Below, in pieces: positions 26,413-34,530 of a stretch of 64,000 bases of DNA. The position numbers were made by a program, and so were the translations under genes. Position 1 is the first letter of the stretch. Each line of letters begins with the position of its first letter. Source of the stretch: Pseudomonadota bacterium (lineage in GTDB: Bacteria > Myxococcota_A > UBA796 > CAJQPC01). The stretch covers positions 62,001 to 126,000 of the forward strand of contig JAAESX010000210.1 of assembly GCA_024228935.1 (NCBI GenBank), written 5' to 3'. Under the pieces are notes generated by a model. It was not told the DNA's origin and did not search any database. It saw only the letters and a list, made by a program, of their open reading frames with translations.

Positions 26413-28572
26413 CTACTCCGCGGGCGGGTCCCCGGGGAGCGCCAGGTGGTTGTAGCGCGAAGTATCCACAACTGTTCCGGTTCTCAGCCACGTGTAGGCC
26501 TGCCAGGTGCCCACGACGCGCTTGACGTAGCCGCGGGTCTCGTCGAACGGGATGCGCTCGACGTACTCGTCGGTCGGCATCGGACCCCACTCGCCGTCCC
26601 ACTTCACCACGCGGTGCTCGCCGGCGTTGTAGCCAGCCGCCGCCAGGAACGGGCTGTCGTCGAACTCCTCGTGCAGGAACTCCATGTACCGGGCGCCGAC
26701 CTTGAGGTTGGTCTCGGGGACGAGTAGGTCCGCCTTCGTGACCTCGAGGCCCATCCACTTGCCCACGCCGCGGCCGGTGGCGGGCATGACCTGGCACAGT
26801 CCGCGGGCTCCGGCCCACGAGATCGCAGTCGGATCGAAGTTGGATTCGGTCCGCACGATCGAGTGGAAGTACCTGGACTCGTAGCGGTATCCAGACGTCG
26901 CCGTGTTCACCTCGGTCAGCCACAGATCGGGGAACGCCGCTCCCAGGAGGTGAGCCGAGTCCGGTGTGGGGGAGGCGGGCATGTTGCTTCGCAGCCACCC
27001 GCGCAGTTCGCGGTGCGCGGCCAGGTCGTCGCCGACGGCGGCGCGACTCTCGGTCCACCAGCCACGCTCGTCTGTGGTCGGGTCCATCGCGTCGAAGTGG
27101 TCTTTCGCCGCATCGACGAGCCCGACCTCGAGCAGGGGGCCGACGTCGGAGTCCAGGACCGCACGGGACAGCGTCCACGTGGTCGCGGCGGTGTGGTCGG
27201 GGACGGGCGCCGGCACGCCGAGCTCGGTCAGCCGACCCTGGGCGAGGACGGCGTAGTACGACCACGGCTGGGTCTGGACGAGCTGGGTCCACCAGGTCAC
27301 CGCGGTCTCGCGGTTGGCCTCGACGGCGGCGTTCGGGTCGTTGACGTCGGGGTACAGCGCGAAGCGGCCCGCCCAGTACATCGCGCCAGGCACGTGGAAC
27401 CGGTCCCGCTCGGGCGACATCGCGCCGACCTGGGCCATGACCTGCATCGCCGTGGCCCCGTCGCCGGCCTCGTAGTGGGTCCAGGCCAGGTGGAACAGGC
27501 CCTCGGCCACCATGTCGCCATCGGGGATGTCGTCCGCCGCCTTCTGCCAGAGCCGCTGTGCGCCAGCGACGTCTCCGGCACGCTCGAGCGCGACACCACC
27601 CAGCACCAGGCCGTCGTCCGCGTAGCTGTGGTCGGGGAAGTCCTCGGCCATGCGCTCCCAGACGCTCGCCGCGCTCCGGTGCTGGCCCCGCAGCAGGTGC
27701 GTCTTGCCCTGCAGGTACGCGGTCTTGGCGCCGGTCTCGCCGCCGCAGTCGCGGGCCGCGGTGCCGAAGGCCTTGATGGCTTCGGGCCGCTTGGCCTTCT
27801 TGTAGTAGGCGCGACCGAGCACGTAGTGGAACGTGCAGGCGTCGGGCGAGCTCGCGTGCTGGACGGCGAACGCCTCGTTCACCCGGGGCTCCATCAGCGC
27901 CAGGATGCCGTCCCAGTCGCTCGAGCCCTGCATCGCCGAGGCGCGCTGGGCGACCTCCTGCCAAGTAGGATCGGTCACGGAGATCCCTGCAGTCTCAGGG
28001 GCATACGGGTACGCCGTCCACAGGCGCCGCGTGTACTTCGGGTCGCCCGTGATGTCCGCGAGCGCCTTGAGCGCCACCGCGTTCCCGTCCACGGGGTCTC
28101 CCTGGGCGACCAGGCGCTCGTACGTGGCGCGAGCCTTCTCCAGGTCACCGGACGCCTGTTCCGCCTTCGCCAGCCAGACCTGGGCCGAGCGGTGCAGCGG
28201 GTGCCCCTCCTCGATGGCGGCCAGGAGCTCCCGGGCCGACGTCGGGTCGCCGGTCTCGACGGCGATGATTCCGTTCGCCCACGCTCGCTCGGTCGCCGGG
28301 ATCGGGCCGTCCGCGATGGCGGTCGCCTCGTCCGCGCGCCCCAGCTGCACCAGGGCCCAGGAGCCGAGCGGACCGGCCCCGGGATGCTCGGCGAGAGCGC
28401 CCCAGTCGCCGACCGCGGCCAGCGCCACGACCTCGGGATCCAGCGACGGAGAGACGGCGCTGGCCTCCTCTTCGGCGGGCGGAGGCGGAGGCGGAGGAGG
28501 GGGCTCGGACTCGAGGATCTCGAGCTCGGCCGCAGCGCAGGCGAGCCAGAAGGGAACGAAGAAGGTGGTCAT
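26413..28572 (-). CDS. Soluble lytic murein transglycosylase (SLT family)
   Basis: 719 residues from ATG 28572 (TTG 28581 is a weaker alternative). An N-terminal hydrophobic segment and a run of eight or more prolines precede a long TPR-like helical region (about 60-540), like the superhelical doughnut of Slt70. The C-terminal catalytic domain shows SIVRTESNFDPTAISWAGA with the catalytic Glu, GLCQVMPATG, NLKVGARYM and AAAGYNAGE. It cleaves peptidoglycan to 1,6-anhydromuropeptides in the periplasm. Gene order and length fit the family well. Confidence 0.85.
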   Translation of the reverse strand: MTTFFVPFWLACAAAELEILESEPPPPPPPPPAEEEASAVSPSLDPEVVALAAVGDWGALAEHPGAGPLGSWALVQLGRADEATAIADGPIPATERAWANGIIAVETGDPTSARELLAAIEEGHPLHRSAQVWLAKAEQASGDLEKARATYERLVAQGDPVDGNAVALKALADITGDPKYTRRLWTAYPYAPETAGISVTDPTWQEVAQRASAMQGSSDWDGILALMEPRVNEAFAVQHASSPDACTFHYVLGRAYYKKAKRPEAIKAFGTAARDCGGETGAKTAYLQGKTHLLRGQHRSAASVWERMAEDFPDHSYADDGLVLGGVALERAGDVAGAQRLWQKAADDIPDGDMVAEGLFHLAWTHYEAGDGATAMQVMAQVGAMSPERDRFHVPGAMYWAGRFALYPDVNDPNAAVEANRETAVTWWTQLVQTQPWSYYAVLAQGRLTELGVPAPVPDHTAATTWTLSRAVLDSDVGPLLEVGLVDAAKDHFDAMDPTTDERGWWTESRAAVGDDLAAHRELRGWLRSNMPASPTPDSAHLLGAAFPDLWLTEVNTATSGYRYESRYFHSIVRTESNFDPTAISWAGARGLCQVMPATGRGVGKWMGLEVTKADLLVPETNLKVGARYMEFLHEEFDDSPFLAAAGYNAGEHRVVKWDGEWGPMPTDEYVERIPFDETRGYVKRVVGTWQAYTWLRTGTVVDTSRYNHLALPGDPPAE

Positions 28573-28616
28573 GGGGTCCAAGTCCTCGGCGGTAACGTTA
28601 CTCTCGACGCGTCAAG

Positions 28617-30773
28617 ATGCACATCCTTCTCCACCTCTCCTGCGCGCTGCCCCCCTCGGTCGAGGCCGGCGCACCCACGGACGTCGAGCGCCTGCCGCTC
28701 GCCGAGGGCGCTGCCGTGCAGGGCGTACATCGGGCTGCGGTGGTGGATCTGGGCGGCGTCCGGGACGAGTCGCCCACCCTCGCCGTCGACGGGCGGGGTG
28801 GCACCTGGCTGGCCTGGGCGTCGTGGGACGGGAGCCAGGAACGCCTCGTCCTGCAGGGGCCGAACGGCCAGAAGACGACGGTGTTCGAGGGGCGGCGCGC
28901 CGCGCATCCCACCCTCGAGGCCCACGGGGACCAGGTGTTCCTGGCCTGGACACAGGACGCGGGCCAGGGCTCGCAGGTCGTGCTGACCGAGATCGGCTCC
29001 GATCAGATGCAGCTCGTCGGCGAAGGTGGACATCCAGCCCTGAGCGTGGGCTCGGACGGGGTGGTGACGGTGGCCTGGGAGCGAGGAGGCCGCGTCGAGG
29101 TGCGTCGCATGGACACCTCGGACACCACGACGCACGACGGGTTCCTTCTCCGTCGCCCAGACGTCGCGGCCATCGGTGATGGAACCTGTGTGGCCTGGGA
29201 CGCGCTGGTGTCCACGGGCCCGACGGGGGAGCGAGACCCGGACTACGACCTGTTCGTCGACTGCGGCGACGGTCCCGAGCAGATCCGGCTGCCCGGCATC
29301 CAGGCCGCACCCCAGGTCCTCGAGGGACCCGACGGCGATCTGTTGCTCGCGTGCCACGACTCCTGGGGCACGGGTGGAATCGTCAAGTGGTGGACACTGT
29401 TCAGGAAAGATGCTGACGGGTGGTCGCACCTGCTGGACACGTCGGCTCGCCGGGAGCACACTGGAGAGAACCAGGGGGCCGAGTTCCCCGAGGTCGTGGT
29501 CACCCCGCAGGGGGGCCTCGTCGTGGTGACGCGCTCGTCGCACGGGGCCCAGGTGCAGACGGTCTCGGCGTTCGGCGTCAGCCCGCCGCTGGACCTGACC
29601 CGGTCGCTCTGGGGCGCGCGCGGACTCCATGCGGATGCCGTGTACGAGGCCGCCACCGGCTCGGTCCGACTGGTTCGGCGAGCGCGCCGCGGGCCGGTCC
29701 TCGAGACCCTGATGCTCGAGGGCGTCGAGGGGCTCCCCGAGTTCGAGCCGCTCGCCCAGGTGGAGCGCAGCCTCGATCAGGCGCTCGCGCCCAAGGACCT
29801 GGTCTTCGGGGACGTGCACATGCACTCGGCGCTCTCCGATGGGACCGGTCCGCCGGACGAGATCCTGGCCCGGGCCTGGGTGCGGGGCCTGTCCTTCGCG
29901 GTGCTCACCGACCACGACTACATCGTCGGCAGCCACCTGATGCCCAGCGAGCACGACGAGGTCGTGTGGCTGACCGAGAAGTTCAACAGTCTCGATGGGT
30001 TCACGACTATCCACGGCTATGAGTGGACCACCCCGCCGACGTGGCGAGAGGGCAGCGGCCACCAGAACGTCTACTTCCGTGGTGACCCGGCGCTCCACTC
30101 GAGCAAGGGGTCTTCGCCGGGCCTGTCGGAGCTCAACGTGGCGCTCGCCGACGAGCGCGCGTTCACCGCACCCCACCACACCTCGTGGACCGGGACGCCC
30201 TGGGCGGAGTACGACCCGGCCATCCAGCGCCATGTCGAGATCGTCAGCGTGCACGGCCTGTCCGAGAAGCCGGGTGAGCAGTCCGTCGAGGCTCGCCACA
30301 ACGACGGCGGCACCTACGCGGTCGACGGACTCGCGGCCGGACTGGAGTTCGGCTTCCTGGGTGGCTCGGACGGCCACGGCCTGCGCTGGCACCACGGCAT
30401 CAGCCGCAAGGAGGACCCGTGGGTGACGGGCCTCACGGGCGTCGACTGCGCCCAGCCCTGCGGTCGAGAGGCCCTGTGGGATGCGCTGTACGGCCAGCAG
30501 ACCTGGGCCACCACGGGCGAGGAGATGGTCGCGCGCGTCCGGGTCGACGGCCGAACCGTGCACTGGACGGCGGGGGGCACCGCGCCTCTCGAGCAGGTGT
30601 TGATCATCCGCGACGGGGTCGAGGCCAATGTCGTGGAGCTCAGCACCGTCGAGGCGCAGGGTCGCTGGGTCGACACCGATGCCGATGCCGGCGCGCACAG
30701 CTACTACATCCGGGTCGTGCAGCCCGGGCCCGAGCTCGCCTGGTCGAGTCCCGTGTTCGTGGAGGTCCCTTGA
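28617..30773 (+). CDS. PHP-domain / DUF3604-like secreted protein
   Basis: 718 residues with a short signal sequence (MHILLHLSCALP, possibly a lipobox Cys at residue 9). The first 380 residues are beta-rich with propeller-like repeats (TLAVDGRGGTWLAWASWD, ALSVGSDGVVTVAWERGG). The C-terminal half has PHP-type metal motifs: FGDVHMHSALSDG (HxH), FAVLTDHDY, APHHTSW and GGSDGHG. This arrangement matches DUF3604 proteins, often found beside sulfatases and thought to be metal-dependent phosphoesterase-like hydrolases. It is translationally coupled to the next gene. Confidence 0.75.
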   Translation: MHILLHLSCALPPSVEAGAPTDVERLPLAEGAAVQGVHRAAVVDLGGVRDESPTLAVDGRGGTWLAWASWDGSQERLVLQGPNGQKTTVFEGRRAAHPTLEAHGDQVFLAWTQDAGQGSQVVLTEIGSDQMQLVGEGGHPALSVGSDGVVTVAWERGGRVEVRRMDTSDTTTHDGFLLRRPDVAAIGDGTCVAWDALVSTGPTGERDPDYDLFVDCGDGPEQIRLPGIQAAPQVLEGPDGDLLLACHDSWGTGGIVKWWTLFRKDADGWSHLLDTSARREHTGENQGAEFPEVVVTPQGGLVVVTRSSHGAQVQTVSAFGVSPPLDLTRSLWGARGLHADAVYEAATGSVRLVRRARRGPVLETLMLEGVEGLPEFEPLAQVERSLDQALAPKDLVFGDVHMHSALSDGTGPPDEILARAWVRGLSFAVLTDHDYIVGSHLMPSEHDEVVWLTEKFNSLDGFTTIHGYEWTTPPTWREGSGHQNVYFRGDPALHSSKGSSPGLSELNVALADERAFTAPHHTSWTGTPWAEYDPAIQRHVEIVSVHGLSEKPGEQSVEARHNDGGTYAVDGLAAGLEFGFLGGSDGHGLRWHHGISRKEDPWVTGLTGVDCAQPCGREALWDALYGQQTWATTGEEMVARVRVDGRTVHWTAGGTAPLEQVLIIRDGVEANVVELSTVEAQGRWVDTDADAGAHSYYIRVVQPGPELAWSSPVFVEVP

Positions 30774-32119
30774 AGCGCGCGCTCGCCGTCTCCCTGCTGA
30801 TGCTGGCCATCGTGGGCAGCCGCGACCTGGATGCCAAGGACACGAACAGTCTCAACGTGTTGGTCATCACTGCGGACACGCTTCGGGCCGAGGCCGTCGA
30901 GAGCACGTACACGCCCAACCTCGACCGGCTCGCCCAGGAAGGCGCTCGCTTCGACCGCGCGTACACGGCCATCACGACGACCTTGCCTTCGCACGCCAGC
31001 ATCTTCTCGTCGCTGTACCCCCAGGACCACCGGGCCTACTCGAACGTCTCGGCGATCTCGTCGCGGGTGACCATGCTCCCCGAGATCCTGAAGCCGATGG
31101 GCTGGCGGACGGGGGCACACATCAACATGCCGTGGCTGAACCCCGACGTGAGCAACGTCCCGCAGGGGTTCCAGGACATCCGTCGCGGCGACCACGTGCG
31201 CAAGGCCGACAAGACCAACCCCTGGGTTCGGGACTGGCTGCAGAAGCGGTCCGAGGTGGACCAGCCCTGGATGCTGTGGGTCCACTACGTCGATAACCAC
31301 ACGCCGTACCATGCGCCTGGGCCCTACGAGGGGATGTACCCCCAGGAGCCCAGCACGAAGCTGGCCGACATCTGGAGCACGTTCCCGCCCGACCACCAGG
31401 AGAGCGAGTACTTCATCGACTGGCTCGACGGGGTCGAGCACGCCGACGAGGTGGTCGGCGACTACTACGGCTCGGTCACCTGGGTGGACCAGCACGTGGG
31501 CCAGATCATCTGGGATCTGCAGCAGTCCGGCGAGTGGGAGGACACGCTCATCGTGTTCACCGCCGACCACGGCGAGAGCATGGGCGAGCACGATCTGTGG
31601 TTCGTCCACGCGGGCCTGTACGAGCAGACGGTCCGTGTGCCGTTGATCGTCCGTGTCCCGGGCTCGAAGGCCCACACCGTCGACACGGTGGTGTCGACCG
31701 TCGACATCGTGCCCACCATCCTCGGACAGATCGGCCTCCCGGCACCCGACGAGGCGCGCGGCGAGGACCTGTGGCCGCTCGTCGAGTCCGGCGTCTCCGG
31801 GGGCGGCGCCGCCTACCTCGAGCACACCGGCAAGCAGCTCGAGGGAGTGGTCACGTCGGACTGGAAGTACGTGGCGCACCGGAAGACGAACCGGATCTAC
31901 TCGGGCTACCCCATGAACGAGGGGACCGAGGAGCTGTACGACCTCTCCAAGGACCCGGAAGAGCAGCGGAACCTGGCCTCGGAGCATCCCGAGAAGATCA
32001 CCGAGCTCATCGAGACGATGGACCGGCTGAAGAGCGGGGACCGGGGCTTCGAGGAGCTGCAGGGCCAGGTCGACGAGGACGTGCGTGAGACGCTGCGGGC
32101 CCTCGGCTACATGGACTGA
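30770..32119 (+). CDS. Sulfatase-fold hydrolase lacking the formylglycine Cys
   Basis: 449 residues. The TTG at 30770 overlaps the preceding TGA and has GGAGG four bases upstream, so it is the start. Signal sequence to about residue 22. Alkaline-phosphatase-superfamily motifs: LVITADTLRAE (metal Asp), FTADHGESMGEHD (metal Asp-His) and LYDLSKDPEEQRNL. The sulfatase signature CxPxR reads T-L-P-S-H (residues 71-75), so Thr would be the nucleophile, as in phospho- or phosphonate-ester hydrolases; formylglycine cannot form. True substrate unknown. Confidence 0.8.
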   Translation: MKRALAVSLLMLAIVGSRDLDAKDTNSLNVLVITADTLRAEAVESTYTPNLDRLAQEGARFDRAYTAITTTLPSHASIFSSLYPQDHRAYSNVSAISSRVTMLPEILKPMGWRTGAHINMPWLNPDVSNVPQGFQDIRRGDHVRKADKTNPWVRDWLQKRSEVDQPWMLWVHYVDNHTPYHAPGPYEGMYPQEPSTKLADIWSTFPPDHQESEYFIDWLDGVEHADEVVGDYYGSVTWVDQHVGQIIWDLQQSGEWEDTLIVFTADHGESMGEHDLWFVHAGLYEQTVRVPLIVRVPGSKAHTVDTVVSTVDIVPTILGQIGLPAPDEARGEDLWPLVESGVSGGGAAYLEHTGKQLEGVVTSDWKYVAHRKTNRIYSGYPMNEGTEELYDLSKDPEEQRNLASEHPEKITELIETMDRLKSGDRGFEELQGQVDEDVRETLRALGYMD

Positions 32120-32128
32120 GCGGGCTCG

Positions 32129-32455
32129 TCAGTCGAGCGGCTCGCCGCCCAGGATGTCCGCCAGGTCCTCGCCCAGCTGGCCCGCGTCGTTCCACCGGAC
32201 CGCGTTGTCGCTGGACTCCTCCTCGACGCTGAGGATGCGCCCGTCCCGCCCCAGGTCGTAGATGCTGACCTCGAGCAGGGCCGCGGGGCCCTCGTCGTCC
32301 TTCGGGATGGAGAAGAACGCCGTGGCGCAGTCGGCCTCTTCGAGCTCGACCTCGACGGTGACGCCGACGTACCGCTGACAGACGTCGGCGGCGGCGGTTC
32401 GCAGGGCGGCGACGTCCATGCTGCGCATGGGGAGGGTCCAGGTGATCTCGGCCAT
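32129..32455 (-). CDS. Small hypothetical protein, 108 aa
   Basis: Starts at ATG 32455 (MAEITWTLPMRS). Alpha/beta with strands VTVEVELEEADCATAFFSI and ALLEVSIYDLG, and an acidic C-terminal helix. No signal peptide and no recognised family. It lies 17 bases after the second sulfatase-fold gene and ends nine bases from the convergent first one. Confidence 0.55.
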   Translation of the reverse strand: MAEITWTLPMRSMDVAALRTAAADVCQRYVGVTVEVELEEADCATAFFSIPKDDEGPAALLEVSIYDLGRDGRILSVEEESSDNAVRWNDAGQLGEDLADILGGEPLD

Positions 32456-32472
32456 GCCGACATCTATCACGC

Positions 32473-33951
32473 TCAGAAGTAGCCGAGCGCTTCCAGTCGC
32501 TTGGCCGCCCGCTCGTCGAGCGGCTCCGGCGGGTCGGCGTGCAGGGCTCGCAGGCGCTCCACGTCGGCACCTCGGGCCTCGATGACGGTCTCCTCGTCCG
32601 GGTCCGTCATCAGGTCGTAGCGCTGGGCCTCGCCGTCGACGCCCATCACGATCTTGCTCGTGGCGTGCCGTATCGACGCCAGCGGCTCGGGCTCGGCTCC
32701 GTCCATGGCGGGACGCGAGCTCTGGCCGGGGGTGTAGGCGAGCACCGTGTCGCTCGTCGCCAGCCCGGGGCCCGTCCATGCGACGTCTCCGGCCTCGGCC
32801 AGCACGCCTGCGACGGCCTGGACCGAGGTCAGCCGCTCGTCCTCGCCGCCCCGGGGGAGCTTGCCGGGCCACCGGACGATGAGCGGGACGTGCATCACCG
32901 GCTCGAACAGGTTCCGGCCGTGCTCGAAGGCGTCGTCGTGCTCGCCGAACCCTTCGCCGTGGTCGGCGACCACGATGACGACGGTCTCGGGCTCGATCCC
33001 GTCCATCAGCCGGCCCACGAGGTGGTCGGTCCAGGCCATCTCGCTCGCATAGAGCGCCTTCTGCGAGGCCGCGTGCCGTGTGGGGAGCGTCTCCATCCAC
33101 TCGCGACCGCTCGCCGGGGCAGGCGTCGACCGGGCCTCGTCCTTCACGCGTTGGCGCGTCTCCTCGTCCGGACCCCACCCCTCGGGAGGCGCATAAGGGG
33201 CGTGCACGTCGTACAGGTGGACCCAGGCGAAGCGCGGACCCTCGGTGGCGGCCCACCAGGCCAGGGCCTGCTCGACCGTGTGGTCTCCCCGCCTCTCGCC
33301 GCCGCCCGCCCCGAGCAGCGCGTGGACTCCCGGGAACACACCCTGTCGTCCGCGGCGGGTCCAGACGTCCGCGTACAGATCGAAGCCGGCGTCCAGGCCC
33401 GTGTGACGCTCGAGGACCTTGGACGACAGGAACGCGGCCGTCCGGTAGCCCGCGTCGCTCAGGACCTCGACGATCGAGGTGGCCGCGACCACATCGCCGT
33501 TGGCCGTCAGCCCGTGCTCGGGTGGGGCGAGGCCCGTGAGCATGCTGGCGTGGGCGGGCGCGGTCAGCGGCGCCGTCGTGACCGCGTTGGAGTAGGTGGT
33601 CCCGGTCGCGGCGAGCTCCAGCAGCTCGGGGGTGCCCGCCTGGTCGGCTCGAACCGTGTCGAGTGTGACGAGCATCAGGTCGGGTGCGGCGTGGTCGGGT
33701 CGGGCCTCGGCGGGCTGGTAGAGGGTCGCCCAGCCGATGGCGACGGCGGCGGCCATGGGGATGCCGCGCGCGGGGCGGCGCCGACTGATGACCTGGACGA
33801 CGGCGCCGAGCACCAGCACCAGCGCCGGCCACACCAGCGCGTCCCAGACGAGGGTGTCCGGCCCGCTCGTCGCGGGCAGGCGGGTGAGCGCGATGACGAA
33901 GGCGAGGGCGGCGGCGCCCAGCCAGGCGAGCGCTGCTACCAGGAGTCCCAC
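32473..33951 (-). CDS. Membrane-anchored sulfatase-fold hydrolase
   Basis: 492 residues. Two or three N-terminal membrane helices (residues 2-90) precede the catalytic domain. Motifs: LMLVTLDTVRAD (metal Asp), TTAPLTAPAHASMLTG, where CxPxR is replaced by T-A-P-A-H, HLYDVHAPY, VIVVADHGEGFGEHDD, and RYDLMTDPDEE at the end. As in the convergent neighbour, the formylglycine Cys is absent, suggesting phosphoester or other transferase chemistry in the periplasm. GTG 33951 overlaps the upstream lipoprotein gene by 16 bases. Confidence 0.75.
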   Translation of the reverse strand: MGLLVAALAWLGAAALAFVIALTRLPATSGPDTLVWDALVWPALVLVLGAVVQVISRRRPARGIPMAAAVAIGWATLYQPAEARPDHAAPDLMLVTLDTVRADQAGTPELLELAATGTTYSNAVTTAPLTAPAHASMLTGLAPPEHGLTANGDVVAATSIVEVLSDAGYRTAAFLSSKVLERHTGLDAGFDLYADVWTRRGRQGVFPGVHALLGAGGGERRGDHTVEQALAWWAATEGPRFAWVHLYDVHAPYAPPEGWGPDEETRQRVKDEARSTPAPASGREWMETLPTRHAASQKALYASEMAWTDHLVGRLMDGIEPETVVIVVADHGEGFGEHDDAFEHGRNLFEPVMHVPLIVRWPGKLPRGGEDERLTSVQAVAGVLAEAGDVAWTGPGLATSDTVLAYTPGQSSRPAMDGAEPEPLASIRHATSKIVMGVDGEAQRYDLMTDPDEETVIEARGADVERLRALHADPPEPLDERAAKRLEALGYF

Positions 33952-34499
33952 CCTGTGTGCCGGTCGGTGTCGCGGGGCTCCTCGTCCCACTCACCGCACG
34001 AGATCGCGTCGAACTCGCCGGACCAGTAGTCGGTCGTGTAGGAGCCCTGGAGACCGTCCGTGGCGCCGGTGACATCGACCCAGGTGCCGCTGCCTCCGTA
34101 CCAGCTGTAGTACCCGCTGAGGAAGTACAGGAAGCTGTCGCTGAAGGCGAGCGAGAGCATCGTGCGCTCCCCCCGCGACGCGCTGTAGGCGTAGCCACTC
34201 ATCCAGAGACCGGTCCAGTCCTGGCCGTGCTCGTGGTCTCCCCAGCTGTTGTACCGGAGCATGAAGAGCAGGCCCTGGCCCTCGAGCACCAGCTCGTCGA
34301 GGTCGTCCCCGGCGGCGGACACGTCCGCGCAGCTGAGCTCCTCGGTCGAGAGGATCAGGAACCCGGCGCCGTCCTCGGCGTCCGTGTCGGGGTCGATGAT
34401 CCAGATCTGCGATGCGAGCGCGCCGATCTCGAAGGGCGCGTCCGCGCTGTTGTCTGGCGCCTTGTTCGTACAGGCTGCCAGGACGGTGAGAAGCATCAT
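33936..34499 (-). CDS. Lipoprotein of unknown function
   Basis: 187 residues from ATG 34499, preceded by GGAGG at five bases. Signal MMLLTVLAAC puts the lipobox Cys at residue 10. The mature protein is acidic, rich in aromatic and Gly/Ser residues (FLYFLSGYYSWYGGSG) and has a Cys pair. The C-terminal tail EPRDTDRHTGWDSW resembles the Asp/Thr/Gly-rich linkers of other secreted proteins here. Its 3' end overlaps the sulfatase-fold gene start, suggesting co-translation. Confidence 0.6.
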   Translation of the reverse strand: MMLLTVLAACTNKAPDNSADAPFEIGALASQIWIIDPDTDAEDGAGFLILSTEELSCADVSAAGDDLDELVLEGQGLLFMLRYNSWGDHEHGQDWTGLWMSGYAYSASRGERTMLSLAFSDSFLYFLSGYYSWYGGSGTWVDVTGATDGLQGSYTTDYWSGEFDAISCGEWDEEPRDTDRHTGWDSW

Positions 34500-34530
34500 G
34501 TCCACCTCCACCTGAAACCTAACCTATGGC

